NCBI GenBank assembly: GCA_019694135.1
Contig: JAIBCM010000006.1
Coordinates: 1-64,000 of the forward strand
Origin: Verrucomicrobiia bacterium
GTDB lineage: Bacteria; Verrucomicrobiota; Verrucomicrobiia; JADLBR01; JAIBCM01
Direction of reading: 5' to 3'
DNA: 64,000 nt
Each line of letters starts with the position of its first letter. The stretch's first letter is position 1. The notes beneath the pieces are model-generated. The model was not told where the DNA came from and searched no databases. It saw only the letters and a list, made by a program, of their open reading frames with translations. Shown piece after piece: positions 52,201 to 60,363 of this stretch. The position numbers were made by a program, and so were the translations under genes.

Positions 52201-52870
52201 TGGCTCTGCCGATCTCAATCATGACGATTGGGCCGATCTCATTTTCCAAAAACGCACCCTTAAAGAAAACACCGTGTGGGCACGTTATGGCGGCGTGGCT
52301 CCCGGCCTTTTCTCAAATGCCACACCTCTCATTACACTTCCCAAACCCTTCCGAGTTGTCACAGCAGGAGACTACAATCGAGATGGCTATGCCGATCTTG
52401 TTTTGCTGCGTAAAAGCGCTGGCCAAAACCAAATTCATCTCCTCTTGCAAGACAGCAACCAAGTTTTCACGCCTCCCACTCTCACTGATCCCCCTCTGCT
52501 CACCGTGGCTAAACCTTTCAAACCATTTGCCAGTGGCTATTTCAATTCCGATTCCAATATCGATCTGGTCCTCATCCGACGTCATGGAAAATTAAACGAT
52601 CTTTACCTCGCCTACGGTGATGCCAATGGAGGTTTGCAAGCGCCTTCCGGCACCGCTTTCGCCTCGGTTCTCAAGAAATGGAAGCCCGCTGCGGTGGGCG
52701 ATTACGATGGCACCAATTTCACCGATTTCCTCTGGATGAAACGCAACAAAAAAATTCAAGAAATTTGGATAACACGAACAGATCCTACCGGAGCAGCCGC
52801 CACACCCACCCCGGAAATTGTGCCACAAGCAACCAACGTGAAACCTTGGAAAGCTGTAGCACCAAAATAA
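49265..52870 (+). CDS. Large secreted Calx-beta / choice-of-anchor / FG-GAP surface protein
   Basis: From the ATG at 49265 the product has 1,201 residues with a signal peptide ending near EKVHA. An in-frame TTG at 49250 adds five residues and lacks a ribosome site. Approximate domains are a concanavalin-like N-terminal part (25-240), two Calx-beta domains (245-460), a lamin-tail-like region (465-670), an ASPM/Hydin-like choice-of-anchor-D domain (685-800), a third Calx-beta (810-920) and a C-terminal VCBS/FG-GAP propeller part with DYNKDGYSDILWMN and related loops. Calx-beta and FG-GAP loops bind calcium. The last 30 residues resemble those of the FG-GAP protein ending at 31828. Likely a surface adhesin or binding protein. 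Confidence 0.9.
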   Translation: MMHKYLCLLLTLFCLEKVHATLTETVDSFEDGELLANPTWQGNLTNYVVTSSGALHNVQSLRVNTSNILSTLTFSFGTQTNLGANLTEWSFLYRDTEGNPSGVANNGWRLWLVCDNTNLTSANGYAIRHGNTGTPDNLILVRMENGAEFVPALLTNTVDPSTTLHSIRVTRSYEGLWELFITPSITGLATNSFGTVQDTTFFSGLDELNTNLFLALQARTTSGGNNPLRFIFDDIRFGFPSYAYLTTTTNISEDIGTYNLTIQRPTSIGTLTVTNVIVQGTASNKVDFFINSLTNEITFNPGETMASLPIIITNNALQDGNRTFTNFLTGPTGVQLKHVVTIIDEDPARLQFSDPLGFIGESNQTATISVTRTQSTNLPISVDVVITGGTAVNGVHYQNTGVSNLTWLAGESGTKSITIKTIDDANINADRTIVLSLSNIIVAAYGSPTNHTLTILDDETTGVTNLAPGEAAIIAYNSANPDAFSIYTLTNVLAGARLRFADQGWSSSSSSWRVGGKEGALEYVVPAYLPAGSIVNFTITNFGGVIDSNPKVTSIGPAVGGLNMDGTESGFALTQQGDQLFLFQNYNNQTNFIFAYNNDNAWDPDSVSSTTSALPPPLVNGSNAVAVGGALGQVSAKYNMVTNLSAGFTPKQVLIAIANSNNWILASTNQPPPVIPPNMLILGNNQPISDGDNTPSASDFTLFPNTLVGNSTIHTFVITNSGGSTLTISSITEASPHFAIGNLALPLNIPTNSSTTFQVQFTPLSVGNFSTTLFCTNNLLGPANPYEFLVQGTGFTNAIPPPPPQTNIVTITATDPEAFEANADTATFTVTRNFATNTPLTVLYAIAGTATAGADYAPLNGSTQISANETQSLITITPILDILEEGTETVELSLLPSPNYLIGSPSNAVATIEDNTSKITSLNAPFSDYNKDGYSDILWMNRSKKGGNRSTLAQAYYMSNLTLLAIGPTNATERKLKIVGSADLNHDDWADLIFQKRTLKENTVWARYGGVAPGLFSNATPLITLPKPFRVVTAGDYNRDGYADLVLLRKSAGQNQIHLLLQDSNQVFTPPTLTDPPLLTVAKPFKPFASGYFNSDSNIDLVLIRRHGKLNDLYLAYGDANGGLQAPSGTAFASVLKKWKPAAVGDYDGTNFTDFLWMKRNKKIQEIWITRTDPTGAAATPTPEIVPQATNVKPWKAVAPK

Positions 52871-52910
52871 CACTTGCTCTTTTTTTCCATCTGCAACTAA
52901 ATTATAGCCC

Positions 52911-53420
52911 ATGAAACCATTTGCCCTCTTTTTCTTACTTTTAACTTCTTTAACCTCTTTCGCTTTAGAATTTAAAGTCGACACCTCTAACGAACTCGTT
53001 CTCTTAGACTCTAACAATTCTGAATTGCAACGTTTCAAACCCGGCGTCGTAGACGAAGCAATTGATCTTGATGGCCAAAATTTTCATCTCAACTACGGCG
53101 AAGATATCAACGGACTATTAATGGCCGTGCTTTCTCCCACTCCTGATAAACCTCAATCTATTTCTGTCGTAGCCAATGCCATTACTCCCGCAGCGGTTGT
53201 CGCCATCGAAGCAGGTCTTTTAGGAAAAATTGAAGTAAACAAAAAAACCGTTCCCGGTGGCATGCGCTGGAAACCCAATAGCGATTCCAAACCACCTTAT
53301 CGTATTGAAGCCGGAAAAGATTCCATCGTCACCATTTACTGGAGAACTTACAACTCGCCACCCTCTTCGGTGTTGGAACAACCTCTTTCCACTAACGCAC
53401 CGGCTCCCGCTCAACCTTAA
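52911..53420 (+). CDS. Secreted protein of unknown function
   Basis: The 169-residue product has a signal peptide, MKPFALFFLLLTSLTSFALE, and a beta-rich mature part with FKVDTSNELVLLDSNNSELQ and NQ-rich strands, ending in a Pro/Ala tail (LSTNAPAPAQP). No family is recognised. It is 40 bases downstream of the Calx-beta protein and may be co-transcribed. It converges with the DUF151 gene, overlapping by 4 bases. Confidence 0.75.
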   Translation: MKPFALFFLLLTSLTSFALEFKVDTSNELVLLDSNNSELQRFKPGVVDEAIDLDGQNFHLNYGEDINGLLMAVLSPTPDKPQSISVVANAITPAAVVAIEAGLLGKIEVNKKTVPGGMRWKPNSDSKPPYRIEAGKDSIVTIYWRTYNSPPSSVLEQPLSTNAPAPAQP

Positions 53421-53896
53421 GTTTTTTTCCCCTCAGAGCCTTCTTCCCCTTCACTGCTATCGCCTGATAACGATTGAAGCAACTCATTCATATCCTCAAC
53501 CTCATTCCAAACTTCAACATTCACATAAATCGGCGATCCCGCCTGCATCGCAAGCGCAATACTATCACTCGGACGAGCATCGATCTCGATCACTTTATGA
53601 TGAGTTTCACTTTCCACTTTCAAAATCAATCGCGCAAAAAAAGTACCATCTCGCAAATCGTTAATTACCACTCGTTCCAACTTCGCATCCAAAGCATTTA
53701 AAATGTGACCGATTAAATCGTGAGTCAATGGACGCTCCTTAGTCACGTGCTGCAAAAACATAGCAATGGCTTGCCCAATCGTAGCATCAACATAAATAAT
53801 AAAAGCTTTCGACTCATTGCCTACAAAAACTGCACATCCCTGATTTTTTGTAGGCAAAACTGCTTTGACTTCGATGGGTATGACCGTATTTTTCAC
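53417..53896 (-). CDS. Bifunctional nuclease domain (DUF151) protein
   Basis: The 159-residue protein matches the BFN/DUF151 family, which has dual RNase and DNase activity in characterised plant members. Motifs are VIPIEVKAVLPTKNQGCAVF, RPLTHDLIGHILNALDAKLE and the hallmark EIDARPSDSIALAMQAGSPIYV. The C-terminal tail is acidic and Ser-rich (SGDSSEGEEGSEGKKT). No neighbouring gene hints at its role here. Confidence 0.92.
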   Translation of the reverse strand: MKNTVIPIEVKAVLPTKNQGCAVFVGNESKAFIIYVDATIGQAIAMFLQHVTKERPLTHDLIGHILNALDAKLERVVINDLRDGTFFARLILKVESETHHKVIEIDARPSDSIALAMQAGSPIYVNVEVWNEVEDMNELLQSLSGDSSEGEEGSEGKKT

Positions 53897-53998
53897 ACTT
53901 TCAATCTAGCAAAGCGCTGTTTAAAAACAAGAGAGGTAACAGATTTTCACTTTCATCCCTCGACATTCTGTTTGACTTCTTTATTTTGAAACCCACCC

Positions 53999-55285
53999 AT
54001 GGACGCTTTGGAACGCTGTTTAAAAATCAAATCGCAATTTCCCGAACAAGGACTTTTTGACAGTCACCAGTGGCGTTGTTCGCCCGATCCTTTTTTCCTG
54101 GATGAAAATTCTCTGAACTCCATTCATCGATTGGGACAAATTTTTCACACTTTTAACCAAGCTTGCAATCGCCTTTATCTCGCAAGCCTAAATGGAAAAC
54201 AACCCTCTTGGATTGCTCAATGGCTCGATGCCGGAAAACCTCCCGCCCTTTTAGAGTTGGGGCGCCATAAAATTTTTAAATCCCAAACACCACTCATTAT
54301 TCGGCCTGATCTTCTCATGACCGATCGTGGATTATCTGTTTCCGAACTTGATTCTGTACCGGGTGGAATCGGAGCCACAACCTGGTTACAGGAAACTTAC
54401 GCCTCATTTTTTCCTGATATTGCCGGTGGCGCTTCGAACATGCGACAAGGCTGGCAAACGGTTTTTCCAGAAGGTGATATTGTCATTTCACAAGAGGCTT
54501 CCACTTATCGTCCTGAAATGCAATGGCTCAACCAAAATTCGTCACAAATTCAAATTCATTCTGCGGAAACCTATTTTGCTAAAGAAAAACCGATTTACCG
54601 TTTTTTTGAACTTTTTGATATTCCTAATCTCGCCAATGCCCCGCAATGGTTTGAAACACTTTTACAAGGCAATACCCCAATCACTCCTCCTATCAAACCC
54701 TTCCTCGAAGAAAAAATGTGGTTCGCTTTTTTCTGGATGAAACCGCTTCAACATTATTGGCGAACAGAACTAGGCGAAAAAAATTATCTGCTTCTACAAG
54801 AAATAATGCCTTACACATGGATTTTAAATCCTGATCCATTACCACCCCAAGCGGTTCATCCGCGTCTAGAAATTCAATCTTGGGAAGAACTGTTTACCTT
54901 TTCACAAAAACAACGACGATTAGTGATTAAAATATCCGGGTTTTCACCCCAAGCCTGGGGCGCGCGCGGCGTCACTTTTGGTCACGACCTTTCCGCTGCA
55001 GAATGGAAAAATGCATTACAACAAGCTATGCAATCTTTTCCACAGCAACCTTACATTTTACAAGTTTTCGAAAACAGCCAGCTTCACACAACCCATTATC
55101 TCGACGAAAAAACAAATACGATTCAATCCATGGCTAGCCGTGCGCGTTTGTGCCCTTACTATTTTGTTGATAAAAATGATCAAGCCAAATTAGGTGGCAT
55201 TCTAGCCACTCTCGTTCCCTCTGATAAAAAAGCCATTCACGGCATGCGCGATGCTGTCATGACTACCGTGGCAAAAAAAACTTAA
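53999..55285 (+). CDS. Conserved hypothetical protein, possibly ATP-grasp-like
   Basis: This 428-residue cytoplasmic protein has no certain family. IRPDLLMTDRGLSVSELDSV followed by PGGIGATTWLQETY recalls the E-(ND)-S-x-P-G-G segment of some ATP-grasp and glutathionylspermidine-type proteins. LVIKISGFSPQAWGARGVTF looks like a glycine-rich nucleotide loop, and QPYILQVFENSQLHTTHYLD precedes a strand-rich end. The pattern is only suggestive. I recall similar unannotated proteins in PVC genomes. It converges on argA with 4 overlapping bases. Confidence 0.7.
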   Translation: MDALERCLKIKSQFPEQGLFDSHQWRCSPDPFFLDENSLNSIHRLGQIFHTFNQACNRLYLASLNGKQPSWIAQWLDAGKPPALLELGRHKIFKSQTPLIIRPDLLMTDRGLSVSELDSVPGGIGATTWLQETYASFFPDIAGGASNMRQGWQTVFPEGDIVISQEASTYRPEMQWLNQNSSQIQIHSAETYFAKEKPIYRFFELFDIPNLANAPQWFETLLQGNTPITPPIKPFLEEKMWFAFFWMKPLQHYWRTELGEKNYLLLQEIMPYTWILNPDPLPPQAVHPRLEIQSWEELFTFSQKQRRLVIKISGFSPQAWGARGVTFGHDLSAAEWKNALQQAMQSFPQQPYILQVFENSQLHTTHYLDEKTNTIQSMASRARLCPYYFVDKNDQAKLGGILATLVPSDKKAIHGMRDAVMTTVAKKT

Positions 55286-56562
55286 AGCTTTTTCACTAAA
55301 ACCTTCGAATTTCGTCCGCTCTGCTCCCATTTTTCACAACGAGCTTTAGGTAGAACTTCTGCTCCTTTTGCTTCGGCAAAACCACCTTTTTGTTGAAAAA
55401 AAGTAAAGGCTTGAGTCGATAAAACAAAAAGTTGTTTCAACCCTTTTCGTTGCGCTTCTTTCTCAATAAATGTCATTAATTTTTGGCCAATCCCAGCATT
55501 TTCATGAGAAGAGTTAACATACAAACAAGCTAATTCACCCACCTTTTCCTGTGGGTAAAGGTGTAATGCCACACAGCCGATAATATTACGATCTACTTCA
55601 AACACATAATAATCTTCTAGCTGCTCGGTAATTTGGGTTTTTGTGCGGGGAACGAGTTCTTCGTTTTCTATCGCTCGTTTAATCAAACTATGAATCGCAG
55701 GCACATCCTGTTTTCGCGCCAGACGAATGGCTTGATAATCATTCGCATAAATCATCGTGCCCGTTCCTTCATTCAAAAATATTTCCCCTAACAACGCTTC
55801 ATCTTCAGTGCCATTGACTAGATGCACCCGACTGATGCCTTCTTTACAAGCGCGAATGCCATAGTTGATCTTAGATCGCAACACGTCAGGAATTTCTGAA
55901 ACACTTGCCTTCAAAAAATCCTCTGCTTCCACCACACTTAACTGACCAATGATTTGATTGCCTGCACGCAACTTGCCTTGTGGCGTTACGAAAATAATTT
56001 TTGAAGCACTCAACTCCTTTGCCACGGCAAATGCAATCGCATCAGAATTCACACGATAAGTGTGTCCTTCACCATCGAAACCCAAAGGCGATAACACAGG
56101 AATCGTTCCTTGTTTTAAAGCTTCTTGAATCACCGAACTTTCGACTCGCTCCACCTTCCCAGTAAACTGATAATCTTTCCCTTTCAAAATTCCTACGGGT
56201 TGAGCAATGATGCTGTTGGAAGAAATGCCGCGCAAATCCACGACAGAAAGTCCTTTCATAACTTCATGCGTGATGCGATTAGCTACCACAATCGCCGCTT
56301 CCAAAGTACTTTCATCCGTAGGGCCTGTTCCGTCAGCATTTGAAAGATTAAGTTGGTGCGTTTTTGCCCATGCTTTGAGCTGATGACTCATGCCATGCAC
56401 CAGAACTACGCGCACATTCAAATTCCATAGTACGGCAATATCTCGCAAAAGATTGGAAAAATTATCGTGCGCGATCACCTCACCATCGAGTGCGATCACA
56501 AACACTTTCATACGATAACGCGGCACATAAGTTAAAATACCGCGCAGATCCGATACTTTCAT
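55282..56562 (-). CDS. argA: Amino-acid N-acetyltransferase (N-acetylglutamate synthase)
   Basis: ArgA acetylates glutamate with acetyl-CoA, the first step of arginine synthesis. The 426 residues consist of an amino-acid-kinase-like domain (about 1-285; VFVIALDGEVIAHDNFSNLLRDI, VVLVHGMSHQLKAW) and a C-terminal GNAT domain (AIRLARKQDVPAIHSLIKRA and CLYVNSSHENAGIGQKLM). The kinase half provides the arginine feedback site. The order and length match the E. coli type. No other arg gene is nearby. Confidence 0.93.
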   Translation of the reverse strand: MKVSDLRGILTYVPRYRMKVFVIALDGEVIAHDNFSNLLRDIAVLWNLNVRVVLVHGMSHQLKAWAKTHQLNLSNADGTGPTDESTLEAAIVVANRITHEVMKGLSVVDLRGISSNSIIAQPVGILKGKDYQFTGKVERVESSVIQEALKQGTIPVLSPLGFDGEGHTYRVNSDAIAFAVAKELSASKIIFVTPQGKLRAGNQIIGQLSVVEAEDFLKASVSEIPDVLRSKINYGIRACKEGISRVHLVNGTEDEALLGEIFLNEGTGTMIYANDYQAIRLARKQDVPAIHSLIKRAIENEELVPRTKTQITEQLEDYYVFEVDRNIIGCVALHLYPQEKVGELACLYVNSSHENAGIGQKLMTFIEKEAQRKGLKQLFVLSTQAFTFFQQKGGFAEAKGAEVLPKARCEKWEQSGRNSKVLVKKL

Positions 56563-56590
56563 AATTGCACTGAGATATATGCCGCGTTAT

Positions 56591-57463
56591 TTAGCGTTGG
56601 CAAGTTTCCTTCACCCATTTTGCAGCCAACTGAATCGCGGCAATCATGCTCTGGGGATTAGCTCGGTTACTACCTGCGATATCAAACGCGGTTCCGTGAT
56701 CGGGCGAAGTGCGTAAAAAGGGCAGACCCAACGTGCAATTTACTCCCGTTTCAAAAGCCACCATTTTAAAAGGAATCAATCCTTGATCGTGATAAAGAGC
56801 AATCACTCCGTCATACTTTCCTTGAGCCGCTTGATAAAAAAGTGTGTCGGCAGAAAGAAGCGGCAAAGGTAAACCCAATTTTTTGGATAGCGATTTTAGC
56901 CAAGGTTGAAGTTTTTCTTTCTCTTCCTTGCCAATCAAACCGCCTTCCCCGGCATGAGGATTCAATCCAGCCACTGCTAGTCGCACGGGTGCTTTTTTCA
57001 TTTTTTTCAAAAAAGATAAGGCGTGACAAATCGTGCGTTCCAATCTCGCCTGGGTAATTAATCCAATCGCTCGCCGTAAACTAACATGCGTCGAAACCAA
57101 AAAAACATTCAGTTCCTCGCTCACCATTGCCATCGTTACAGCATCTTCTTTGAATCCACAGCGGGTCGCTAAAAATTCTGTTTGACCAACAAAAGAAAAA
57201 CCGCGTTTCGCTAAAGTTTCCTTGCAAACCGGACCTGTGACTAAAGCCTGAAATTTTTCTGACAAACATCCCGCCACACCCTCCTCCAAAGCGTCCCAAG
57301 CTATTTGTGCTCCACGGCTGGTTTTTACTCCAAGCTTAGAAATTTTTCCAAGAACTTTATAATCACAAAATTGTGGCAATTTTCCGGATTGAAGCGCTTT
57401 TGCAACCACTTCAGGCCCCACGCCACCGGGATCTCCCAGGGTAATGGCAATAACCGGCTTCAA
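56591..57463 (-). CDS. pdxA: 4-hydroxythreonine-4-phosphate dehydrogenase
   Basis: PdxA makes 2-amino-3-oxo-4-phosphonooxybutyrate for pyridoxal phosphate synthesis. The 290 residues are about 40 fewer than typical, with the shortening in the region after residue 35; the active site is complete. AITLGDPGGVGPEVVAKAL opens it. Metal-binding His residues lie in VSTHVSLRRAI, ALYHDQGLIPFKMV and TSPDHGTAFDIAG. It overlaps the upstream surA-like gene by 4 bases, reproducing the surA-pdxA order of E. coli. Confidence 0.94.
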   Translation of the reverse strand: MKPVIAITLGDPGGVGPEVVAKALQSGKLPQFCDYKVLGKISKLGVKTSRGAQIAWDALEEGVAGCLSEKFQALVTGPVCKETLAKRGFSFVGQTEFLATRCGFKEDAVTMAMVSEELNVFLVSTHVSLRRAIGLITQARLERTICHALSFLKKMKKAPVRLAVAGLNPHAGEGGLIGKEEKEKLQPWLKSLSKKLGLPLPLLSADTLFYQAAQGKYDGVIALYHDQGLIPFKMVAFETGVNCTLGLPFLRTSPDHGTAFDIAGSNRANPQSMIAAIQLAAKWVKETCQR

Positions 57464-58455
57464 AACATTTTAATGTAAGCTTTGCTACGCAGTCGATTTA
57501 ACCATTGCTCCTGCGTCTTGCGTCGTTCTTCCACCAAAAGTTGATTTTCAATTTCGCTTCGTGCGTCTTCGATCGGTTTAATACCCGCGCGTTTTCGTTC
57601 TTCAACTTTTAAAATATAATAGCCATCATCGGTTTCGATAACTTGACTGTTTTGTTCGGGATTAAGTTTAAAGGCAACATCGGCCAATTCCTTGCGCAAC
57701 GTGTCTCGCGAAACCCAACCCAAGTCTCCTCCATCCGCGCTTGCTGGCCCTTCGGAATAAGTGCTCGCTAAATCGGCAAAGTTTTCGCCCGCTTCTAATT
57801 TCAACAATGTTTCCAATGCCAAATCATATTGTGGATCGGAAGGTTTTGAAATATCGCTCGCATTCGTGTCTGAATCTTCAGGCGGAGAAGTTCTTTTGAA
57901 AAAAATCATGCTGAGACGAACCTGGTCGGGCGTTGCGAATTTCGAAGCATTTTCAAAGTAATATTCTTCAATTTTAAAAGGCGACACGATTACTTCTTCC
58001 GATACAAATTTCTGTCGCATAATACGAACCACAAGACTATCGCGTTGATCCTGTTTGAATTGATCGAGCGTTTTCCCCATCGCTTTTAACGTTTTGATAA
58101 AAGCCACACGATCCCCATCAAATTTAGTGCGGACAATATCGTAAACCTGATCTTCAACTACATTATCTGGTAAAAAATATCCCTTGCTATTAAACTCCTG
58201 GATAATCAGTTCACGCTCGATTAGCGCTTTCAACGCTTCCAAACGAATTTCCTTCACCCGATCCATCAGATCCCCGCCTTGCAACCCGGAATCGCTTAAT
58301 GCCTGTTCCGCGTCCTGCACCTGTCGTTTCACTTCAGAAAAAGTGATAACCTTACCATTTACTACTGCTGCAATCCCATCGGTGTTCTGCGCCAAAAGTT
58401 GTCCTGCCCAAACAAGGCATACCAACAAAATCCAGCATTTTTTAAACAACATCAT
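57460..58455 (-). CDS. surA: SurA-like periplasmic peptidyl-prolyl isomerase
   Basis: From the ATG at 58455 the product has 331 residues with a signal peptide (CWILLVCLVWAGQLLAQ). The upstream in-frame extension to 58503 would break the signal and is unlikely. A SurA N-terminal domain (GIAAVVNGKVITFSEVKRQV to KTLKAMGKTLDQFKQDQRD) is followed by one PpiC-type parvulin domain (SGEGPA-like SEGPASADGGDLGWVSRDTL, about 250-320). SurA chaperones outer-membrane proteins; E. coli SurA has two parvulin domains, here only one. The neighbour pdxA supports the name. Confidence 0.85.
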   Translation of the reverse strand: MMLFKKCWILLVCLVWAGQLLAQNTDGIAAVVNGKVITFSEVKRQVQDAEQALSDSGLQGGDLMDRVKEIRLEALKALIERELIIQEFNSKGYFLPDNVVEDQVYDIVRTKFDGDRVAFIKTLKAMGKTLDQFKQDQRDSLVVRIMRQKFVSEEVIVSPFKIEEYYFENASKFATPDQVRLSMIFFKRTSPPEDSDTNASDISKPSDPQYDLALETLLKLEAGENFADLASTYSEGPASADGGDLGWVSRDTLRKELADVAFKLNPEQNSQVIETDDGYYILKVEERKRAGIKPIEDARSEIENQLLVEERRKTQEQWLNRLRSKAYIKMF

Positions 58456-58510
58456 GGCGGTATTATTAATGGGTGTCCTATAAGATGACAAGCCGTAACT
58501 CAATTTGACT

Positions 58511-58540
58511 GACTATGGGAGGGCGAAGCTCCTGTTGAGT
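58511..58540. repeat. Possible relic of a repeat with GGGAGGGCGAAGCTCC text
   Basis: GGGAGGGCGAAGCTCCTG (58517-58534) is followed by TTGAGTCACC. Similar G-rich repeats with GGAG and CTCC arms (58518-58521, 58529-58532) occur, as I recall, between genes in PVC genomes. It lies in the 158-base divergent region between surA and rpoZ, where nothing else is recognised. Confidence 0.4.
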
Positions 58541-58613
58541 CACCTAAAACAGCAGCTAAAATAACACTTGCCATGTTGCAAAACTTCTTCAGTATGTAGC
58601 GCTTTCGAAAAAA

Positions 58614-58871
58614 ATGATTATGAAAGCTGAATTTCTACAAACGGCCTTGGGTAATGTGCCCAATTCCCAAATTTTGATCAATATGGTTTCACGACGCGTG
58701 AAACAGTTAGGCCAAGGATTTCGCCCCCTGGTGGCCGTTGATCCCCGCTGGTCCTTTATGGAAGTGGCTTTAAAAGAGATTGCCGATAGCAAATTGACTT
58801 TCGAACAACTTGCTCCACAAGAAGTTGCTACGACTAAAACGAGAAAAAATACCAAGAAAAAACGCAGTTAA
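58614..58871 (+). CDS. rpoZ: RNA polymerase omega subunit
   Basis: Omega assists assembly of the core RNA polymerase. The 85-residue protein contains ILINMVSRRVKQLGQG, equivalent to the NRF-x-LV-x-x-A-x-x-R-x-x-Q region, and the FMEVALKEIADSKLTFE helix of the family. The basic C-terminus, TKTRKNTKKKRS, is lineage-specific. In most bacteria rpoZ lies beside gmk; here it is next to smpB, 27 bases upstream. A second ATG at 58620 is an alternative start. Confidence 0.88.
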   Translation: MIMKAEFLQTALGNVPNSQILINMVSRRVKQLGQGFRPLVAVDPRWSFMEVALKEIADSKLTFEQLAPQEVATTKTRKNTKKKRS

Positions 58872-58898
58872 TCGTGTTTTTTCAAAGCCACCCTTATC

Positions 58899-59369
58899 AT
58901 GGCTGAAAGTTCCTCAGCCCAATCCATCGCGACTAATCGTAAAGCACGACACGATTTTCACATTAAAGAAACCATTGAAGCCGGGCTGGTTTTAACTGGC
59001 ACGGAAATTAAATCCATTCGCGCTGGCAAAGTTAACATTGCTGATTCTTTCGCTCGCATCGAAAAAGGCGAAGCTTACCTTTATCAAATGGATATTGCGC
59101 TCTACGACAAAGGAAATATTCACAATCATGATCCGCGACGCGCTCGCAAATTACTCCTTCACAAATCCGAAATTCAACGCCTTTTTCAACTCAGCGCTGT
59201 GAAGGGAAACACTTTAGTCGGCCTAGAACTCTATTGGAAACGCGGCCATGTCAAAATATTACTCGGTCTTGCCCAAGGTAAAACGCATGGCGACCGACGA
59301 CAAACCATCAAGCAAACTGAAGCCAAACGCGAAATGGATCGCGCGATTAAGAATCGGTTAAAACGTTAA
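58899..59369 (+). CDS. smpB: SsrA-binding protein SmpB
   Basis: SmpB delivers tmRNA to stalled ribosomes. The 156 residues have the OB fold with NRKARHDFHIKETIEAGLVL and TGTEIKSIRAGKVNIADSFA, DIALYDKGNIHNHDPRRARKLLLH, and the disordered basic tail KTHGDRRQTIKQTEAKREMD that enters the mRNA channel. The length is normal. ssrA (tmRNA) was not found in the 58-60 kb flanks. Confidence 0.97.
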   Translation: MAESSSAQSIATNRKARHDFHIKETIEAGLVLTGTEIKSIRAGKVNIADSFARIEKGEAYLYQMDIALYDKGNIHNHDPRRARKLLLHKSEIQRLFQLSAVKGNTLVGLELYWKRGHVKILLGLAQGKTHGDRRQTIKQTEAKREMDRAIKNRLKR

Positions 59370-59445
59370 ACCGCATCGCATTTCAGCAAAAACGATCAAG
59401 TATTTTTTAAAAAACGTCCTACTCTGCTTGAAGAAAGACGTTTCA

Positions 59446-60342
59446 ATGAAATCGGCCACCTTAAAATTTTATAAAGAAAGATTGTTGCGAGTATTGATTT
59501 ATATTCAGCAACAACTTGATGAGCCATTAACCCTTAAAATTTTAGCCGCCCAGGCTCATTTATCGCCTTACCATTTTCATCGTATTTTTACCGGCATGAT
59601 CGGTGAATCGCTTCATCTTCATATCCGACGCTTACGATTGGAACGCTCTGCGATGCGACTTAAATACAGTCAAAAACCCGTGATTCAGATCGCTTTGGAA
59701 GCAGGTTATGAAACGCATGAAGCATTTAGTCGCACCTTTCGAAACGTGTTTCACTCATCTCCTTCACAATTTCGAAAACAAAATAGATCCATTCAAATCT
59801 ATTCTCGGTCCGGCATCCATTACCATCCCAATCACCTCTTGAAAAATTTTAAAACTCAACCCAAACGAAAAGGAATCCAAATGAAAGTAAATCTGAAAAC
59901 CATTCAACCTCTACTCGTCGCCTTTATACGCCACACGGGGCCTTACTCCGAGTGCGGCAAAGCCTGGGATCGCCTTCTTACACTACTCGGTAAAGAGGGA
60001 CTGATTGACAGCAAAACTCAATTTATTGGTCTATGTCATGACGATCCCGAAATCACACCTCCCGATAAAATACGTTACGATGCATGCGTTACAGTGGACA
60101 AACATTTCAAACCTGAGGGAGAAATTGGCGTTCAAACTATTTCTGGTGGAAACTATGCTGTCTTAACCCATTTTGGTTCCTATTCAAAACTAAATGAAAG
60201 CTATAAAAAATTGATCGGCACATGGATTCCGCGTAGTGGGCGTGAATTACGATCTGCACCTTGCTTCGAAATTTATCTCAATTCTCCTGAAAACACAGAA
60301 CCTGAAGATTTAATCACCGACATTTACGCTCCTTTGACATAA
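59446..60342 (+). CDS. AraC-family regulator with a GyrI-like effector domain
   Basis: The likely start is the ATG at 59446, with GAAAGA 7 bases upstream; a TTG at 59428 is an alternative. The product has about 298 residues. Two helix-turn-helix motifs at the N-terminus are AAQAHLSPYHFHRIFTGMIG and ALEAGYETHEAFSRTFRNVF. A C-terminal GyrI-like ligand domain starts at VNLKTIQPLLVAFIRHTGPY. This is the Rob/SoxS-type layout used for small-molecule or stress sensing. It is followed after 21 bases by a second GyrI-like gene. Confidence 0.92.
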   Translation: MKSATLKFYKERLLRVLIYIQQQLDEPLTLKILAAQAHLSPYHFHRIFTGMIGESLHLHIRRLRLERSAMRLKYSQKPVIQIALEAGYETHEAFSRTFRNVFHSSPSQFRKQNRSIQIYSRSGIHYHPNHLLKNFKTQPKRKGIQMKVNLKTIQPLLVAFIRHTGPYSECGKAWDRLLTLLGKEGLIDSKTQFIGLCHDDPEITPPDKIRYDACVTVDKHFKPEGEIGVQTISGGNYAVLTHFGSYSKLNESYKKLIGTWIPRSGRELRSAPCFEIYLNSPENTEPEDLITDIYAPLT

Positions 60343-60363
60343 CCATTCAATAACGATCATTTT

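Noticed and set aside
56591-57463. PdxA as a pseudogene because it is about 40 residues short
   Set aside because: All metal and substrate motifs are present and in order, and the gene is coupled to surA; a shortened family member is more likely.
59370-59445. tmRNA (ssrA) next to smpB
   Set aside because: No tRNA-Ala-like ends or tag frame could be seen in either flank of smpB.
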